64,000 bases of DNA from contig OY482846.1 of assembly GCA_960531495.1 (NCBI GenBank), positions 38,984,117 to 39,048,116 of the forward strand, written 5' to 3'. Made by a program: the position numbers and the translations under genes. Of the stretch, positions 23,306 to 35,146 are shown piece by piece; the stretch's first letter is position 1; each line of letters starts with the position of its first letter. Source of the stretch: Zeus faber (lineage: Eukaryota > Chordata > Actinopteri > Zeiformes > Zeidae). The notes below the pieces were generated by a model. It saw only the letters and a list, made by a program, of their open reading frames with translations. It was not told the DNA's origin and searched no databases.

Positions 23306-25726
23306 GATACACTTTCTTTTTTTTTTTTTTTTTTTAATTACGTTAAGTGCAAACTTCTACCTCCCCAGAGGGTCTGCGAGGTTGTTTGGGCACCTTGAGA
23401 GGACGAAAGTCTACCTTACATACAAAAGGGGGTTCGGGATTTGTCGTCTACATATCACAATAACAACAAAGATATTAGAGATAACAAATCATATGTTCCT
23501 TCCTAACCCCATCGAGTGCAGGAATGAGAAACGCTACTTTAGAAGATTGTTCTAATTGCGTGCAAGTACTTTTCATCTCCGTCAGGCTAAACACGGAACA
23601 CACAGAGTGCGGAGTCTTTTTGAAGGCTGCGAGACAAAGGCAGAGAGAGGGAGGGACGGAAGCTACCGAGTCAAAGTGAAAGACTCTTTTCTTCTCTCAG
23701 CCACTCCGAGAAGTTATGTTGTGCGAGAGATAAGGGAACAATATTTAAAGGATAGCTTCGCTTTACTGTCGAGAAATGTAACCTGCTCGAAAATTTGAAG
23801 CTCCCTGTATTGATACGGACACGCGGTCTTTATATGTTATAGTGAATAACGTACAGCTCACAGCTAAACATTCTCTCGAAACAAGCAGTACGAGTAGTGC
23901 TAGAGTGGGGCTTAGTTTTATTTAGACGGTAAAGTGAAAAGAGATCCCCATGGGGTAGACAGTGCAAGTCGGGTCCAGGTGTTGTCTGAAGAATAGTACA
24001 GCGTGTCACAGAATGGAGTGTTGATAGATGCAAAAAACGAAATAATGGTGCAAGGAATCCAGAATTATCATATTTCAGGGCAACACTATGATGCCGAAGA
24101 CCCCTCGACGATGTGATTTGGTCCCCGCCAGGACGAGAGGTGTAATTGGATAATTTATGGCGGATCCAGGGTTAGTTTTCCATTAAACATTATTGACAGA
24201 GCGTAAGATGAATAATCAGGCTTGTTCCAAATCAGTTCCAGTACCATTCCACTACTATGAAACAATGACATGTCGACAATGACACCCTAACCCTAAGGGG
24301 TTTGCAGTTGTCGCAGTACATCCAGAGGGTAACGTTGGCTACAGCAGCTGCCAGGTGAGAAGCGCCACAACGTCATGTTCCTAGTCTCTTAAGTTAGCAA
24401 TGCAGGCAAAAGAGCTGATTTGCGGAAGTGCAAAACGGTCAATAAACCCCCCCCCCCCCCCCCCCCCCCCAAAAAAAAAGATAAAACAGCTCTGACAAAA
24501 TTGATATAGTGAGAGTTAAAAATCATGCATAGTTGTCTCTATGTTTTCTATACACCTCACCAGGAGTGATGAGCAGTAGAGCCCAGATGCCCAAAGTAAA
24601 AGTATGCAAAATAAATAAAGTAAATGTAAGAGTTGTCTATCAGAAATGGTGGAGGCCTATGTTGGAAAAATGGGGAATCCCTTTAACTGCTTCGCTTTAT
24701 ATTCATTAAAGCCTATACCGCCAGAAGGGACAGGCTTTTTGAAAAGTTTGCCAGGATTGTAAGGTTTAAGCATTGTGTGGTGAGTTATTTTTTGTTCCTG
24801 TCTTCTTCTCTCCCACCTGTATTTCCACAGATAATACTATCAGACGGTGGTCAACGGGAACTCATGGAATGGACCACCCACGCAGAATTGAGTGACACCT
24901 CATTAGTTAACAGATTTTTTTTTTTTTTTTTTTGCTCCGCTCCCGCTAATTATGCAAGTAAAGTGCGCCCACATAAGATGCGTGGGCATAACAGAGACGG
25001 GAGAAGAACATATTATTTTATAGAAAACTATAGAAAATACTCGTTCATAATTTAGTTATTTAAAGTGACTTATTAATTGTTGATGAAATTAATGAAATAA
25101 ACCAAAATTTACAGGTGCTATAATGCTACTGAGAAACATTTTCAGAAATGGGAATATATATGATATGTGATAAAATTGTTTAGGGCAGTCATGGGGTGCC
25201 GAATGTAATTCTATATATTTTAAATACTTAGGTCACTTTCCATAAAAAAAGGACTTGACTTTCACTATATTTATTTGGTTTTCATTTCATGAAAAATTCT
25301 TGTTGTGTATTCCAGTACAATGTACTGAAACGCCAACACTCTACAATGAGTTTTTAAAAAAGATTTATTCCTTTGAGTGTAATGTGATGTAAATTAAACC
25401 CTTGTTAAATTATTTCACCCTTAAAACTCGAGAAGAAAGTAACCAAATTTGATATGAAAAATGGTTCTAATTGCAACACTAAATGACAGCCCAAAAATTA
25501 TGAGTCAGTTTGACTTACTGAAAATAGTTTCCGTGGTTTTGCTTATCCATTTGCTTAAATAAACCGAGGCATCGTTATTTAGATTAGTTAACTTTAGTTG
25601 ACTTCACTGTTTATTTATTTTTTGGTTCAATTGTAACTTTATTGTTCATAATTGGGTTGAATGTACTTTATTGTATTACTATTGTATTCAAATATTGTCT
25701 TTATTGTAGTTCATTTGTAGGTTTGC
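23302..25726. other. Unassigned DNA with a poly-C run
   Basis: No gene or repeat family recognised. 24447-24470 is 24 C followed by 9 A, easily mis-sized in sequencing. 23640-24150 and 24690-24990 have balanced base composition and few repeats, so they are the better places to look for conserved non-coding elements, but nothing in one sequence proves conservation. Confidence 0.35.
24447..24470. repeat. Poly-C tract
   Basis: 24 consecutive C. The opposite strand is a G-run able to form G-quadruplexes. Confidence 0.95.
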
Positions 25727-25796
25727 TGTATATCTACCTATCTACCTATCTTTCAATCTACTTACCTACCTGTCTATCGATTGGACGAATATATCA

Positions 25797-25965
25797 GTTC
25801 AAGTTCAAGTTCAAGTTCAAGAGATTATTTGTCACATACACACACATACGGTCGTACATATATGCAGTGAAATGTCATGACGCCCGGTGATTACGCACAA
25901 TAAGCTCTATAAGCTCCAAAAATACGAAAAATTCTCAAATGTGCGTAATCGACACGCGGTGCAGC
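25797..25965 (-). mobile_element. L2-type LINE 3' tail (copy 1)
   Basis: On its own strand it ends in repeated CTTGAA after 'atgtgacaaata', with 'catttcactgcatatatg' upstream. These match the 3' end of the larger LINE at 37.1-39.2 kb. (TTCAAG)n fills 25797-25822. Homology with the copy at 36.05 kb continues to about 'cgacacgcggtgc' (25965). Confidence 0.8.
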
Positions 25966-27399
25966 AATCGGCATTGGCTGAGCGGTTGGTTCTTTGGGGC
26001 AAAATTTTCCAAGATTTTTGTCCTTTTATTGTTAACTTAATAGGTCTCCTTGAGAATTCAACTCGGCAAATAATAAACCTGTCTTTAACAGTGCGTCTCC
26101 GCCGAAAATGACATGCGCCACGCGGCCTCTGTGTGAAATCACATGCGCTGTTATCTAATTGGATAGTCCTTGGCAAACCACCTGGCTTTGACATCACAAT
26201 GAGTGATGAGTGGTCACACTGGCAATCAGAAGCTTGATTACTATCTGTGTAAGTTAGTCTGACTCGAATGTCAAGGAAGAGGGTACAGGTAGGTAGGCAG
26301 ACTCATTGCAATCTTGATTGCGTAGGGGTGACAATTTTTTTACAGTGCTCTCCATTATGTGTAAAATTCAGACAAAATACCAAAGAAAAACTCCACAAGA
26401 AAAATAACTCAAAACATTAACTCAGTAAATCAAACAAAAGCCTCAACTCTCTCGACGACTAAAGATCCAACTGACTATATAGGGTGTTCAATTCACACCT
26501 AGACGGCTTCATTCAGTATCATAACCCAGAAGGTTAACCTACACAAGAAAAACCTAATGCCAGGAAATAAAATAATATTCTTGGGCTTATTTATATTGCT
26601 AAATTACTCTATAAAAGACAAGTAATCCTTACATATTACTTTAGAATGTATCAAACAACCAAAAGAAGCATTCTTACAGAAACAAAAAAACCCTCCACTT
26701 GGTTTGGCCCACTGATGTCAGCCATCACTTAAATCATAAAATCCGGAAATGCTGGGCGTCGCCACCCACACAGTAGTCCTGTATGAACCGAACAAAGGAA
26801 CAAACAATTGTGAATATGAACAAAGGAACAAACAGTCAAACAATGTTCAAACCTGCAACATAATAAAGTTAACTGAAACCTAGTTACGACTGTTTGCTTT
26901 TACCTACTCATGTACTTTGATATTAACTGTAATATAATGCAGACACAAACAAACCTGGGATAGTTAGTGGTGCAATGTTACAAAAGCAAGAGTAAATTAG
27001 CAAATTGAAGATGTGTAGAAATAGTATGATACTGTATGTAGAAGATGAACATGTAAGGGTCAAGTGGTGAGTTCAGCAGAATTCTCCCCCACTTTGTCAC
27101 AATCTGCCACAGTCCACCAATCAGAGAAGTGATGTGCAGCATTTGGATTGTGTTGACGCTGGTCCAATTTAACGCAAGTATTTCCTTTTTTATCTGCATG
27201 ATGGTTGCAAAGAATTGTCAAAAGCCGAGGGGAGATTGGAGACATTCTACACCAGCGTTGAAAATTGTTTTTGCAAACAGCGGCGACGAGGAGCAGGAGA
27301 TTGATCCCAATCAGGGAGAAGGGTTCACAAAACACGCAAATAAATTGTTTCGCTGACGGTGACCAGTATCTATCTACTTACATAATCTATCCATCTATC
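25966..27399. other. Unassigned DNA
   Basis: AT-rich, no recognised coding sequence; overlapping short ORFs at 26978-27356 on both strands match nothing. A degenerate TATC/CTAC run at 27367-27400 precedes the L2-type element. Confidence 0.35.
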
Positions 27400-27585
27400 T
27401 ACAAGACGGCGGCGCGTGCAAGATGGCGGCATGTGCACAACGCGCGGTGGCGTCTCTCCGGCTTTTGCGAATTCGTGTTTATTTACCTGACTATCCTACT
27501 TGTTTTCACTCGAAACACTCGAGCGAAACAAACCTACAACATAAACTGGCTATTGGACATACATCAAAGCTGCAAGAACTAAGTT

Positions 27586-30500
27586 TTGGATCACCCGTTC
27601 AACTTAGAACAGCTCCCTCCGACGCTGATCAGATCACTGCGACCAGATGGACAATTGTTACCGACCGGAAAGGCTCGTAGACGGAGACGCGACCGCAGGC
27701 AGAGACGGGGTAAGCGAGGTGGAGTGCATGCTAAGCTAAGACTAAACCCACACCGAACTGCGCTGCCTAGCATCTTCCTTGCCAACGTGCGTTCTTTGTT
27801 CAACAAGCTGGACGAACTCAAGATATGGACCCTCACATAGAAAAGCCTTATGGACTAAAACGTCATGTTTTTCACTGACACTTGGCTTAACAACGACATT
27901 CCAACAAGCTTGGTGGAACTAGAAGGATGCTCTATCTTCAGAGCGGACAGGACTGCAGAGTCTACAGGTAAGAGCAGAGGAGGCAGCTTATGCATTTATG
28001 TAAACAAAACTTGGTGCACAGACTGTGTCACTCTTGATGCCCATTGCTCTGCTGAAATGGAGTATTTAATTGTGAGATGCAGGCCCTTCTACTGTCCACA
28101 TGAGTTCAGCTGCATTGTTGCCATTGCTGTGTATGTTCCACCTGATGCCAACAGTAAAGCGGCAATGAAGGAACTTTCTTTTGCCATTAATACACTTCAG
28201 ACTAAACATCCAGATGGGGCTTTTATTGTCAATGGAGACTTTAACCATTGCATTTCCATTACATTTAACAGACGCTTTTATCCAAAGCGACTTACAATAA
28301 TTCAAACACCAACGGACGCAGCCATCAGGAGCAATTAGGGGTTAAGTGTCTTGCTCGAGGACACTACAGCATGCTAGCAGGAGGAGCCTGGAATTGAACC
28401 AGCAAGCTTTAGATTACTAGATGACCAGCTCTACCTCCTGAGCTACCCACCCACCGAATTGCAACCTAAGAACTGTTCTCCCTAAATTTCACCAAAATGT
28501 TGTTTGCTTCACAAGAGGCAGTAAAACTCAAGACCGTTGTTATACAAATGTTTCTGCTGCTTACAAAGTCACACCCCTCCCCCACCTTGGTCAGTCCAAT
28601 CACATTTCTCTGTTTCTCACGCCAAAATACTCCCCTCTCATTAAACGAGTGAAACCAACAACAAAGACCGTTAAAGCCTGAATGGAAGATGCAGATCCCA
28701 CTCTTCAAGACCAGCTCCAACACACTGACTGGAAAGGGTTTTTTGCTGATGCCACCAAGGACTCTCATACCAACATTCACACAGTAGCCAAATCTGTCAT
28801 GGATTACCTCAACAAGTGTGCAGAGGGAGTGACGACACATGAATCAGTGAATCTATTCCCTAACCAGAAACCCTGGATGAACAAAGAAGTTCGCCTTCTC
28901 CTCAAAGCCAGGGACACAGCCTTCAGTTCTGGAGACCAAGGGGCCTACAGCTCTGCCAGATCCAGTCTGAGGAAAGGAATATCCAGGGCCAAACACAACT
29001 ACAAGCTAAGGATTGAAGAGCACTTCAACTCCTCCGACCCCCTGCGTATGTGGCAAGGCCTACATACACTCACCAACAAATCCCCATGCAACTCACCCCC
29101 ACCCTCCTCCACTTCCCTCCCAGACGAGCTGAACCACTTCTACGCTCGATTTGATCGGGAAAACAAGGAGGCAGCCTTCAAGTCAGCTGTTTCACCAGAC
29201 GAGGACACATTTCAATTCTCCACCTCAGAGGTCTGCGACATCCTGAGCAGGGTGAATGCTCGGAAAGCTGCTGGCCCTGATGGAGTCCCCGGACGTGTGC
29301 TGCGAGCCTGCGCAGAGCAGTTGGCTGGTGTCTTCACTGACATCTTCAACATGTCACTAGCCCAATCAACATTCCCCCACAGCTTTTAGTCTGCCACCAT
29401 TGTTCCAGTGCCTAAACACTCTACAGCCAAGGAACTGAACGATTTCCGCCCTGTTGCACTGACATCCATCATTGCAAAATGTTTTGAGAGGCTGGTCCTC
29501 TCACATCTGAAAGCATGCCTGCCCCCATCACTGGACCCGTACCAAATTGTCTATCGATGCAACCGATCAACAGAGGATGCTGACACAGTGCTCCATCTAG
29601 CACTCACCCACCTGGATAGCCCCAAAACATGTTAGAATGCTGTTTATTGACTTTAGTTCTGCATTCCACACTGTGATCCCCTCCAAGCTGATCTCCAAGC
29701 TCAGCCAGCTTGGCATCAGCAACTCACTCTGCAACTGGATTATGGACTTCCTTACTAACAGACCCCAGGCTGTTAAATTGGGGAGTCTCTCCTCCTCCAC
29801 TATCACCCTGAACACTGGCGTGCAGCAGGGTTGTGTATTGAGCCCTCTGCTCTACTTTCTCTTTACTCACCACTGCGCCCCTGTTTATGGCTCTAATGCC
29901 ATAATCAAGTTCGCAGATGACACCACTGTGGTGGGCCTGATCAGAGATGAGGATGAAACAGCATATAGGGATGAGGTTCAACATCTAACTACGTGGTGTA
30001 AAAACAATAACCTGGAACTCAACATCAAGAAGACCAAGGAAATCATTGCGGACTTCAGGAGAACCAGGAGCAGGGCACACACCGCCCTCCATATCAGCGG
30101 TGCTGAGGTGGAGCGTGTGTCTAGCTTTAAGTTCCTTGGGGTCAACATCACAGAAAATCTCTCTTGGTCCCTCAACTCTTCCAGTCTGGTGAAGAAGGCG
30201 CATCAGCGCCTTCACTTCCTACAGACCCTTAAGAAAGCACAGCTTTGTCCTAGGATTCTATCGGACTTCTACCGCTGTACCACTGAGAGCATACTTACAA
30301 ACTGCATCTCTGTCTGGTACGGTAACTGCAACGTTGCAGACTGCAAGGCACTACAAAGAGTAGTGAACTCTGCCCAAAGGACAATTGGCTGTATACTCCC
30401 ATTCCACAACACATACCATGACCGCTGCTTAAACAAAGCCAAATCCATTGTCAAGGATGACACCCACCCCAACCATGGACTTTTCACCCTTCTCCCATCT

Positions 30501-30617
30501 GGCAAGCGATACAGGAGCCTGCGATCCCGCACCAGCAGGCTCAAGTACAGCTTGTTTCCAGAGGCTGTAACACCGTTGAATAAACCCCCACCCCCCCCTC
30601 TAGCACTGGACTTTTAA
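27586..30617 (+). pseudogene. L2-type LINE ORF2: endonuclease + reverse transcriptase
   Basis: The APE-like endonuclease (about 27765-28680) shows L-A-N-V-R-S-L-F-N-K, F-F-T-D-T-W-L, R-G-G-S-L-C-I-Y and G-D-F-N-H, with TAG at 27838 and TAA shortly after. The SINE at 28253-28457 cuts it right after G-D-F-N-H-C. Downstream, 28682-29389 carries the linker and R-K-A-A-G-P-D-G-V-P-G, then an in-frame TAG. 29408-29635 continues RT (F-R-P-V-A-L-T-S-I). A frameshift near 29630 separates it from 29637-30617, which holds [18 protein letters not shown], the catalytic F-A-D-D and the C-terminal domain to L-L-P-S-G-K-R-Y. Catalytic Asp residues remain but at least three lesions plus the SINE disable it. 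Confidence 0.85.
28253..28457 (-). mobile_element. tRNA-derived SINE (copy B)
   Basis: Same family as 12820-13014, with B box 'ggttcaattcc' and tail 'gtaagtcgctttggataaa' on the minus strand. It is flanked by ATTGCA (28247-28252 and 28458-28463), a 6-bp target duplication. Removing the insert and one ATTGCA rejoins the host LINE frame across N-H-C-N-L-R. It is antisense to the LINE. Confidence 0.9.
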
Positions 30618-31105
30618 ATGGCTACCTGCTTACCTGTTGTTACCTGCTTACCTGTTGCATCTCACTTTCTGCAATGTTCACCTGTTTACATTTACTGCCT
30701 TGCACTGTATAACTGTTTACACTCACTACTGCACTGTTTCATCAATTGCCCTTGGCTGCTATCACCAAAAAAAAAACGAAAAAAAAACAAAACTGCACAA
30801 TACTTTTTCAAGTTAACTTTTTTTTGTATTCCGTAACCTGACCAAAACCTGCACAATAAACATAGATATACTACATGTATATATATAGTATTGATATAAA
30901 ATGTCTATTTATACTCTCTGTACATAATCCCCCTATACTCCATACATCTCTTTTGCCTTCATAACTGCACAGAAACACTGTACTCAAATAGCACTTTGGT
31001 ATTTAAATGCTTCTTTTGCACTTCTGGTTAGACGTCAACTGCATTTCATTGGTTCTGTACCTGTACTCTGCTAGTGACAATAAAGTTGAATCTAATCTAA
31101 TCTCT

Positions 31106-31569
31106 CTTTCTATCTTTTTCAAACCAGTTTTTCATCATCCTAAACTACACTTAATCTCCTTCTCTATTCATGTGGATCACCTAACCAAATGAAAATATTG
31201 GATTACACAGAAAATGAAAAATAAAAACCCTCCAAGCTCCCTCCGACAGTTTGGAGCGCAAAGCGGATTCTTCAAGTCATTCGTGGGAGAATCGAAGCCG
31301 CCGGGGCCTGAGAAATGCTCCTCACAAAAAGACACTAACCCTGCTAATTGCCTGCAGCTCACTGGCTGTAATCACGTAGCGCAATGCAGCGTAACGTGGA
31401 GTAGCAGTCCTGCATTTATTCTTAATTATTATTATTGTTTTTTTTGGAGTAGTTGATTTTTCCCTTTATTTTGTTTGTCTCACTGGGACATTTCATTTTG
31501 TTGGTCTATAAAACACATGCAACGCAAGGTGCAAGGTGTCGGAACGAGATAAGCTGTAATTACAGAAAA

Positions 31570-31619
<50 letters not shown>

Positions 31620-32678
31620 TATTTATATGTATATATATATAGAGAGAGAGAGAGATAGAGCTGACGTGAAGAAAAAACACTTCAGAAAACGAACAGAAGA
31701 AAAGCTGCTCTTTGCGAGCGGTCGTTCCCTCCCCAAAGTCACTTTCACTGTCTCTGTTAGTGGGAGCCGTTTACGCTTCATTTCCGAGTCAACCTTCTGA
31801 AACCAACTCCGGCGTCAGGGCCGACCTGTGCTGACAACCCCCTACTGGAGCTCCCTCTCTATCACACGTGTGCATGCCCCCCAACACATGCACGCGGCGT
31901 CACCCCATGCGGCCTCGATCTCCCTGCTCCATGAACCGCCTTTGATCTCCAAATCCTGATTGACTTTGCTCCTTGGCTCAGCACCTGCCAGCCCCTCAGG
32001 GTCAAACCAGTTTGGTTTTGTTTTTTTTGGAGGGGCGGGGGTGGAGGAAATGAAGTAGTGCATGCCAGGAAAAAAAAGCGAGCGATATCATGTGGGTACT
32101 GTTTCGTCTCAAGTTATGTCTGTTTTTTTTGTTGGTTTTTTTTAACGGTTGGGGTTCTGTGGTTAATATGTTGCTAACCCCAGCATTTTTCAACAATTAA
32201 ATAATCCAATGGCACACGACAATCCTGTTAACCACTGAAAATCCCACAACCTGTCGAACTGTGCTTATGATTATGGCCTAATAGTTAGTGAGTGCGAGAC
32301 TCGCAAGCTATTTGTTTGTCGTGAACAAGTCTTTTGAATGACTCTAGAGTCTTGAGTCACTACAGAAAAAGAGTTTGACTCACACACTGAAAATATTTAT
32401 AAGGCCTTAATTTTATTATTATTATTTTTTTCGTCATCTGGGGAAATTCATATTGAATGTGACTGATTTACTCCACCATTTTGTGTTCCACCAAGATAAA
32501 TCATTTTGAGAGAATATGATTCTTCTGAGAATTCCTTCTCACAAGATCTGATCTCGGATCACATCTTGTGATCAGATCTGATCCGATTGGTCACAACACC
32601 TTTAATGATTTGATGAAATATTCGTTCAAATATCCACCATCAAATATAACTTGACTAGTGTTACTTCAAAAATATATC
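31106..32678. other. Unassigned DNA with microsatellites
   Basis: No gene found. 32300-32600 has 'gaatgactctagagtcttgagtc' words like decayed hAT-type MITE ends and a nested palindrome at 32540-32583 built from GATCAGATCTGATC. 31830-32060 is GC-richer without recognisable content. Confidence 0.35.
31579..31656. repeat. (CA)n-(TA)n-(GA)n compound microsatellite
   Basis: About 19 CA units to 31617, a short TA-rich link, then about 8 GA units from 31641. Confidence 0.95.
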
Positions 32679-32835
32679 AAGATTCAAGAGGTTTATTTGT
32701 CACATAGATACTTCATACATATATGCAGTGAAATGTCTTTGCAACACACCCAGAGATTATGCACAATAGGGACTAAACCGAACATAATAGCTAACCTAAC
32801 ACAATCAATTACAATCAATTATTACATGTTCTAAT
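32679..32835 (-). mobile_element. L2-type LINE 3' tail (copy 2)
   Basis: 'gattcaagaggtttatttgt' followed by 'catatatgcagtgaaatgtc', homologous to the other tails at 25.8, 36.05, 37.1 and 44.15 kb and in the same orientation. Only one TTCAAGA unit remains. Confidence 0.75.
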
Positions 32836-33300
32836 GTGTTGTACGACCCAGGCACCTTGCTAGCACCAGCCTTGCTTCCTCAAGGTCTTAAAACATAACA
32901 CGTACCTCTGGTACGTCAACAAGAATGCATCATTTAATTATGATTATGTATATGGCTAATGTTGTTCATATGTCTGAATGAGAGAATAGTGATGAAAAGT
33001 TAGGCATTTTTTGGAGATTCCTTCTTTGCAGATGACTCAGTAAAAAGATTCCCTCAATTCTCAGATCTGTTTCATTCAGTTGGTATAACCAGTGGCGTAC
33101 AAAGAGAACTTTAGGGGCAGTGGTGAAAATCTGAAAAAGGTCACTTTTCAGGAAGGAAGACTAGGACATCATCTATCATAGCGGCACTCTAGAGGGAACT
33201 TAGCACCAGTCTGTCTAACATGGGGGCACGTAGAGAACACTTTTGCAGCATTTTTTACAACCAAAGCAGCATCAGGGTGAGTGAGAAGCCCAGGAGGACT
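32836..33300. other. Unassigned DNA
   Basis: AT-rich; nothing recognised. Confidence 0.3.
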
Positions 33301-33360
33301 CTGTGGTGCGATGGGTTCCAGTGCTGCCTTTCAGTATTCCTGTCACAGGTTCAAGTCCTG
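33301..33360 (+). repeat. tRNA-like SINE head (unit 1)
   Basis: A 60-base segment from 'ctgtggtgcgatgggttcc' to 'ggttcaagtcctg'. The last part is a B box (GGTTCAAGTCC). A second diverged copy lies 197 bases downstream. It is too degenerate at the A box to be a functional tRNA gene. Confidence 0.6.
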
Positions 33361-33497
33361 TTTTTCTTTCCATCTAAGTCACTGCCATTGTTCCTTTAAT
33401 TGGATGATCGAGGCATGAGGATTCAATGTCAAGTGAGCTTTTGAAAGGCAGCATCCCGAGGGGGCGTTTCAATGTGCAAGGCTGAACAGGAAGGCAT

Positions 33498-33558
33498 CCT
33501 GGTGGCATGATGGTTCAGACACGGCCTTCCAGCACTGCCATCACAGGTTCAAGTCCTG
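33498..33558 (+). repeat. tRNA-like SINE head (unit 2)
   Basis: 'cctggtggcatgatggttc' to 'ggttcaagtcctg', closer to a tRNA than unit 1. Both units share 'ccttccagcactgc' or its variant and 'tcacaggttcaagtcctg'. Probably two truncated SINEs of one family, or one duplicated segment. Confidence 0.6.
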
Positions 33559-34014
33559 ATTCTTCAGAACAAAGGTTTGGAAGACAATTGGAGGAGATGA
33601 GCAAGCTCAGTAAATCTCATTTGCAGAGTTGACTGCTATTGTAACTGCTGAAGATTATTCTTGCTTTTTTATGTTTAGGGAACATATGATTGAGGCAACA
33701 TGGAGAGTCTGATTCCGGATGTTAAAAGCTGTGACTCAATGAAGAGCAGGATTTCCATGGGCGATCCAGGCACCGGAATGCGTTCAAATGTTTTAACTCA
33801 TGCAACAAGTTTTGATCCGTATTATGAGCAGAAGTTACATCGATTCAGTTTTTTAAATTGTAAAAGTTTTTTAATTGACGTACATCCGATTCAAAATAAT
33901 ATGACTCGTTCTTTTCCAGTCCCTTCTGAGCTAGCTAGCGTGACAGTGTAAGCTATTTCATCATGAGTTGAAATAGCATGAATTGAAACATTTTCAAAAA
34001 TAGGAGAAGAAATA
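33559..34014. other. Unassigned DNA
   Basis: One 83-codon frame (33700-33951, starting M-E-S-L-I-P-D-V-K) has no recognised domain. Possibly a 5' part of the transposon that follows, but unproven. Confidence 0.25.
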
Positions 34015-34800
34015 CTCCGAGCATTGCTGTGTCCCACTTTCTTCGCCGCCATCCAAGTTTAACGGCATACTTTACTAAGTTCCCATGGCTTTCTGACCCA
34101 TCCCAACCTCAGAAGACAATGGCTGGTAAACATACGCTGGGCTGATTTCACCATCTCCTCTCACACTAAGGTCTGCAGCAGACACTTTGCCACCGATTAG
34201 CTCATAGAGCCAACAACCCTTGATGGTCAAAAAAGACTTAATTAGTGCATGTCTGACAAGACACGTCTCAAGAAATTGATCTGATAATGGAATTGCAGGA
34301 GTTGCATGTCCAGCCAGAGTTTGGTATGGAGCATTTAGCTGGCTCTGAGACAGACATCAAATTCTATACCAGGTAGGTCTAAATTGTATCTAGTCCAGCT
34401 AACTCTTTGACATCGGCCAAGGTCAACATCAATTAAATTATAAAAATCCTGTCGTCAGTGTGAATTGATGAAAAGTTTGTTTATCTTTGTCATTTGGGAA
34501 CCCCCCTGTGCTCCCTGCACAAACTACTGTGTGACCCCTGACAATATGTTTCTATATGTTTAACACAGACGCATTGGTGCTGAAAATAGCCTACAGATAA
34601 AATACAGCACCCTATCTGAATTTTGATGTGGGTAGCTTATGAGATGACACATTAGCATAATAGTTACAGTTAACATGCTTTCAGTGGCCATGTACAATTT
34701 CTTTTTTTAATAGATTTGCAAGCTATGACCACCTGATGGCATTTTGGTTTTTTATTGATCAATTTGATTTATAAAATGGTTCGGGTCCCAAGAGCTAAAT
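34015..34800 (+). pseudogene. THAP-domain transposase remnant with an intron
   Basis: The first part encodes a THAP zinc finger, a C2CH DNA-binding module: H-C-C-V-P-L at 34021, then, in a shifted frame, W-L-V-N-I-R-W-A-D-F-T-I and V-C-S-R-H-F-A-T-D, then L-I-E-P-T-T. Next comes F-G-M-E-H-L-A-G-S-E-T-D-I-K-F-Y-T-R. The coding line breaks at 'ctataccag|gtaggt' (34374) and resumes after 'tttaatag|atttgcaagc' (about 34711) as R-F-A-S-Y-D-H-L-M-A-F-W, so a GT-AG intron of about 336 bases is visible. The order fits vertebrate THAP/DDE-4 transposases. The DDE catalytic region does not follow; it is deleted. Stops and frameshifts make this a pseudogene. Confidence 0.75.
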
Positions 34801-35146
34801 CAGCTGTCAAGATAAATGAAGTGGTCACACATGCATGGCCTGTCAACGGTTGGCTATGATTTGAACGTGCTTTTTTGGTAGTTACAGAACCAGAGAAGGG
34901 GACATGCAGGGAGTTGCTAGTGCAACTAGCTTAAGGGGTAACCACTTTTTTTTTTTTACCTCCGAGAGACAGCAGCTAGAGCCAGTCAACAAGCTTTTTT
35001 ATTTTACTTATTCAAGTCTTTAATTCAAGAATCTTGGTTTTTCCTCATTTTCTTTGTTATTTTTTCAAAGGCAGGTATTTTGGCATATATGTGTAGAAAA
35101 AGAAATGGTCAGCTTTTTCTCTCATTTGCACTTTGCACTTCTGGAT

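Larger units (their letters stand above)
27400..31105 (+). mobile_element. L2-type LINE, nearly full length
   Basis: A 3.7 kb element. The 5' end has two tandem 17-mers (aagacggcggcgcgtgc and aagatggcggcatgtgc), a GC-rich AAGATGGCGG-type leader as in other fish L2-group LINEs. ORF2 encodes an endonuclease and a reverse transcriptase. The 3' end is 'gacaataaagttgaatctaa' plus short TCTAA repeats. A SINE copy lies in the endonuclease. Length and presence of a leader suggest little or no 5' truncation. Coding damage makes it inactive. No target duplication was found around it. Confidence 0.8.

Noticed and set aside
33301-33558. Functional tRNA genes
   Set aside because: B boxes are good, but A boxes are degenerate and no complete cloverleaf is apparent; SINE heads are more likely.
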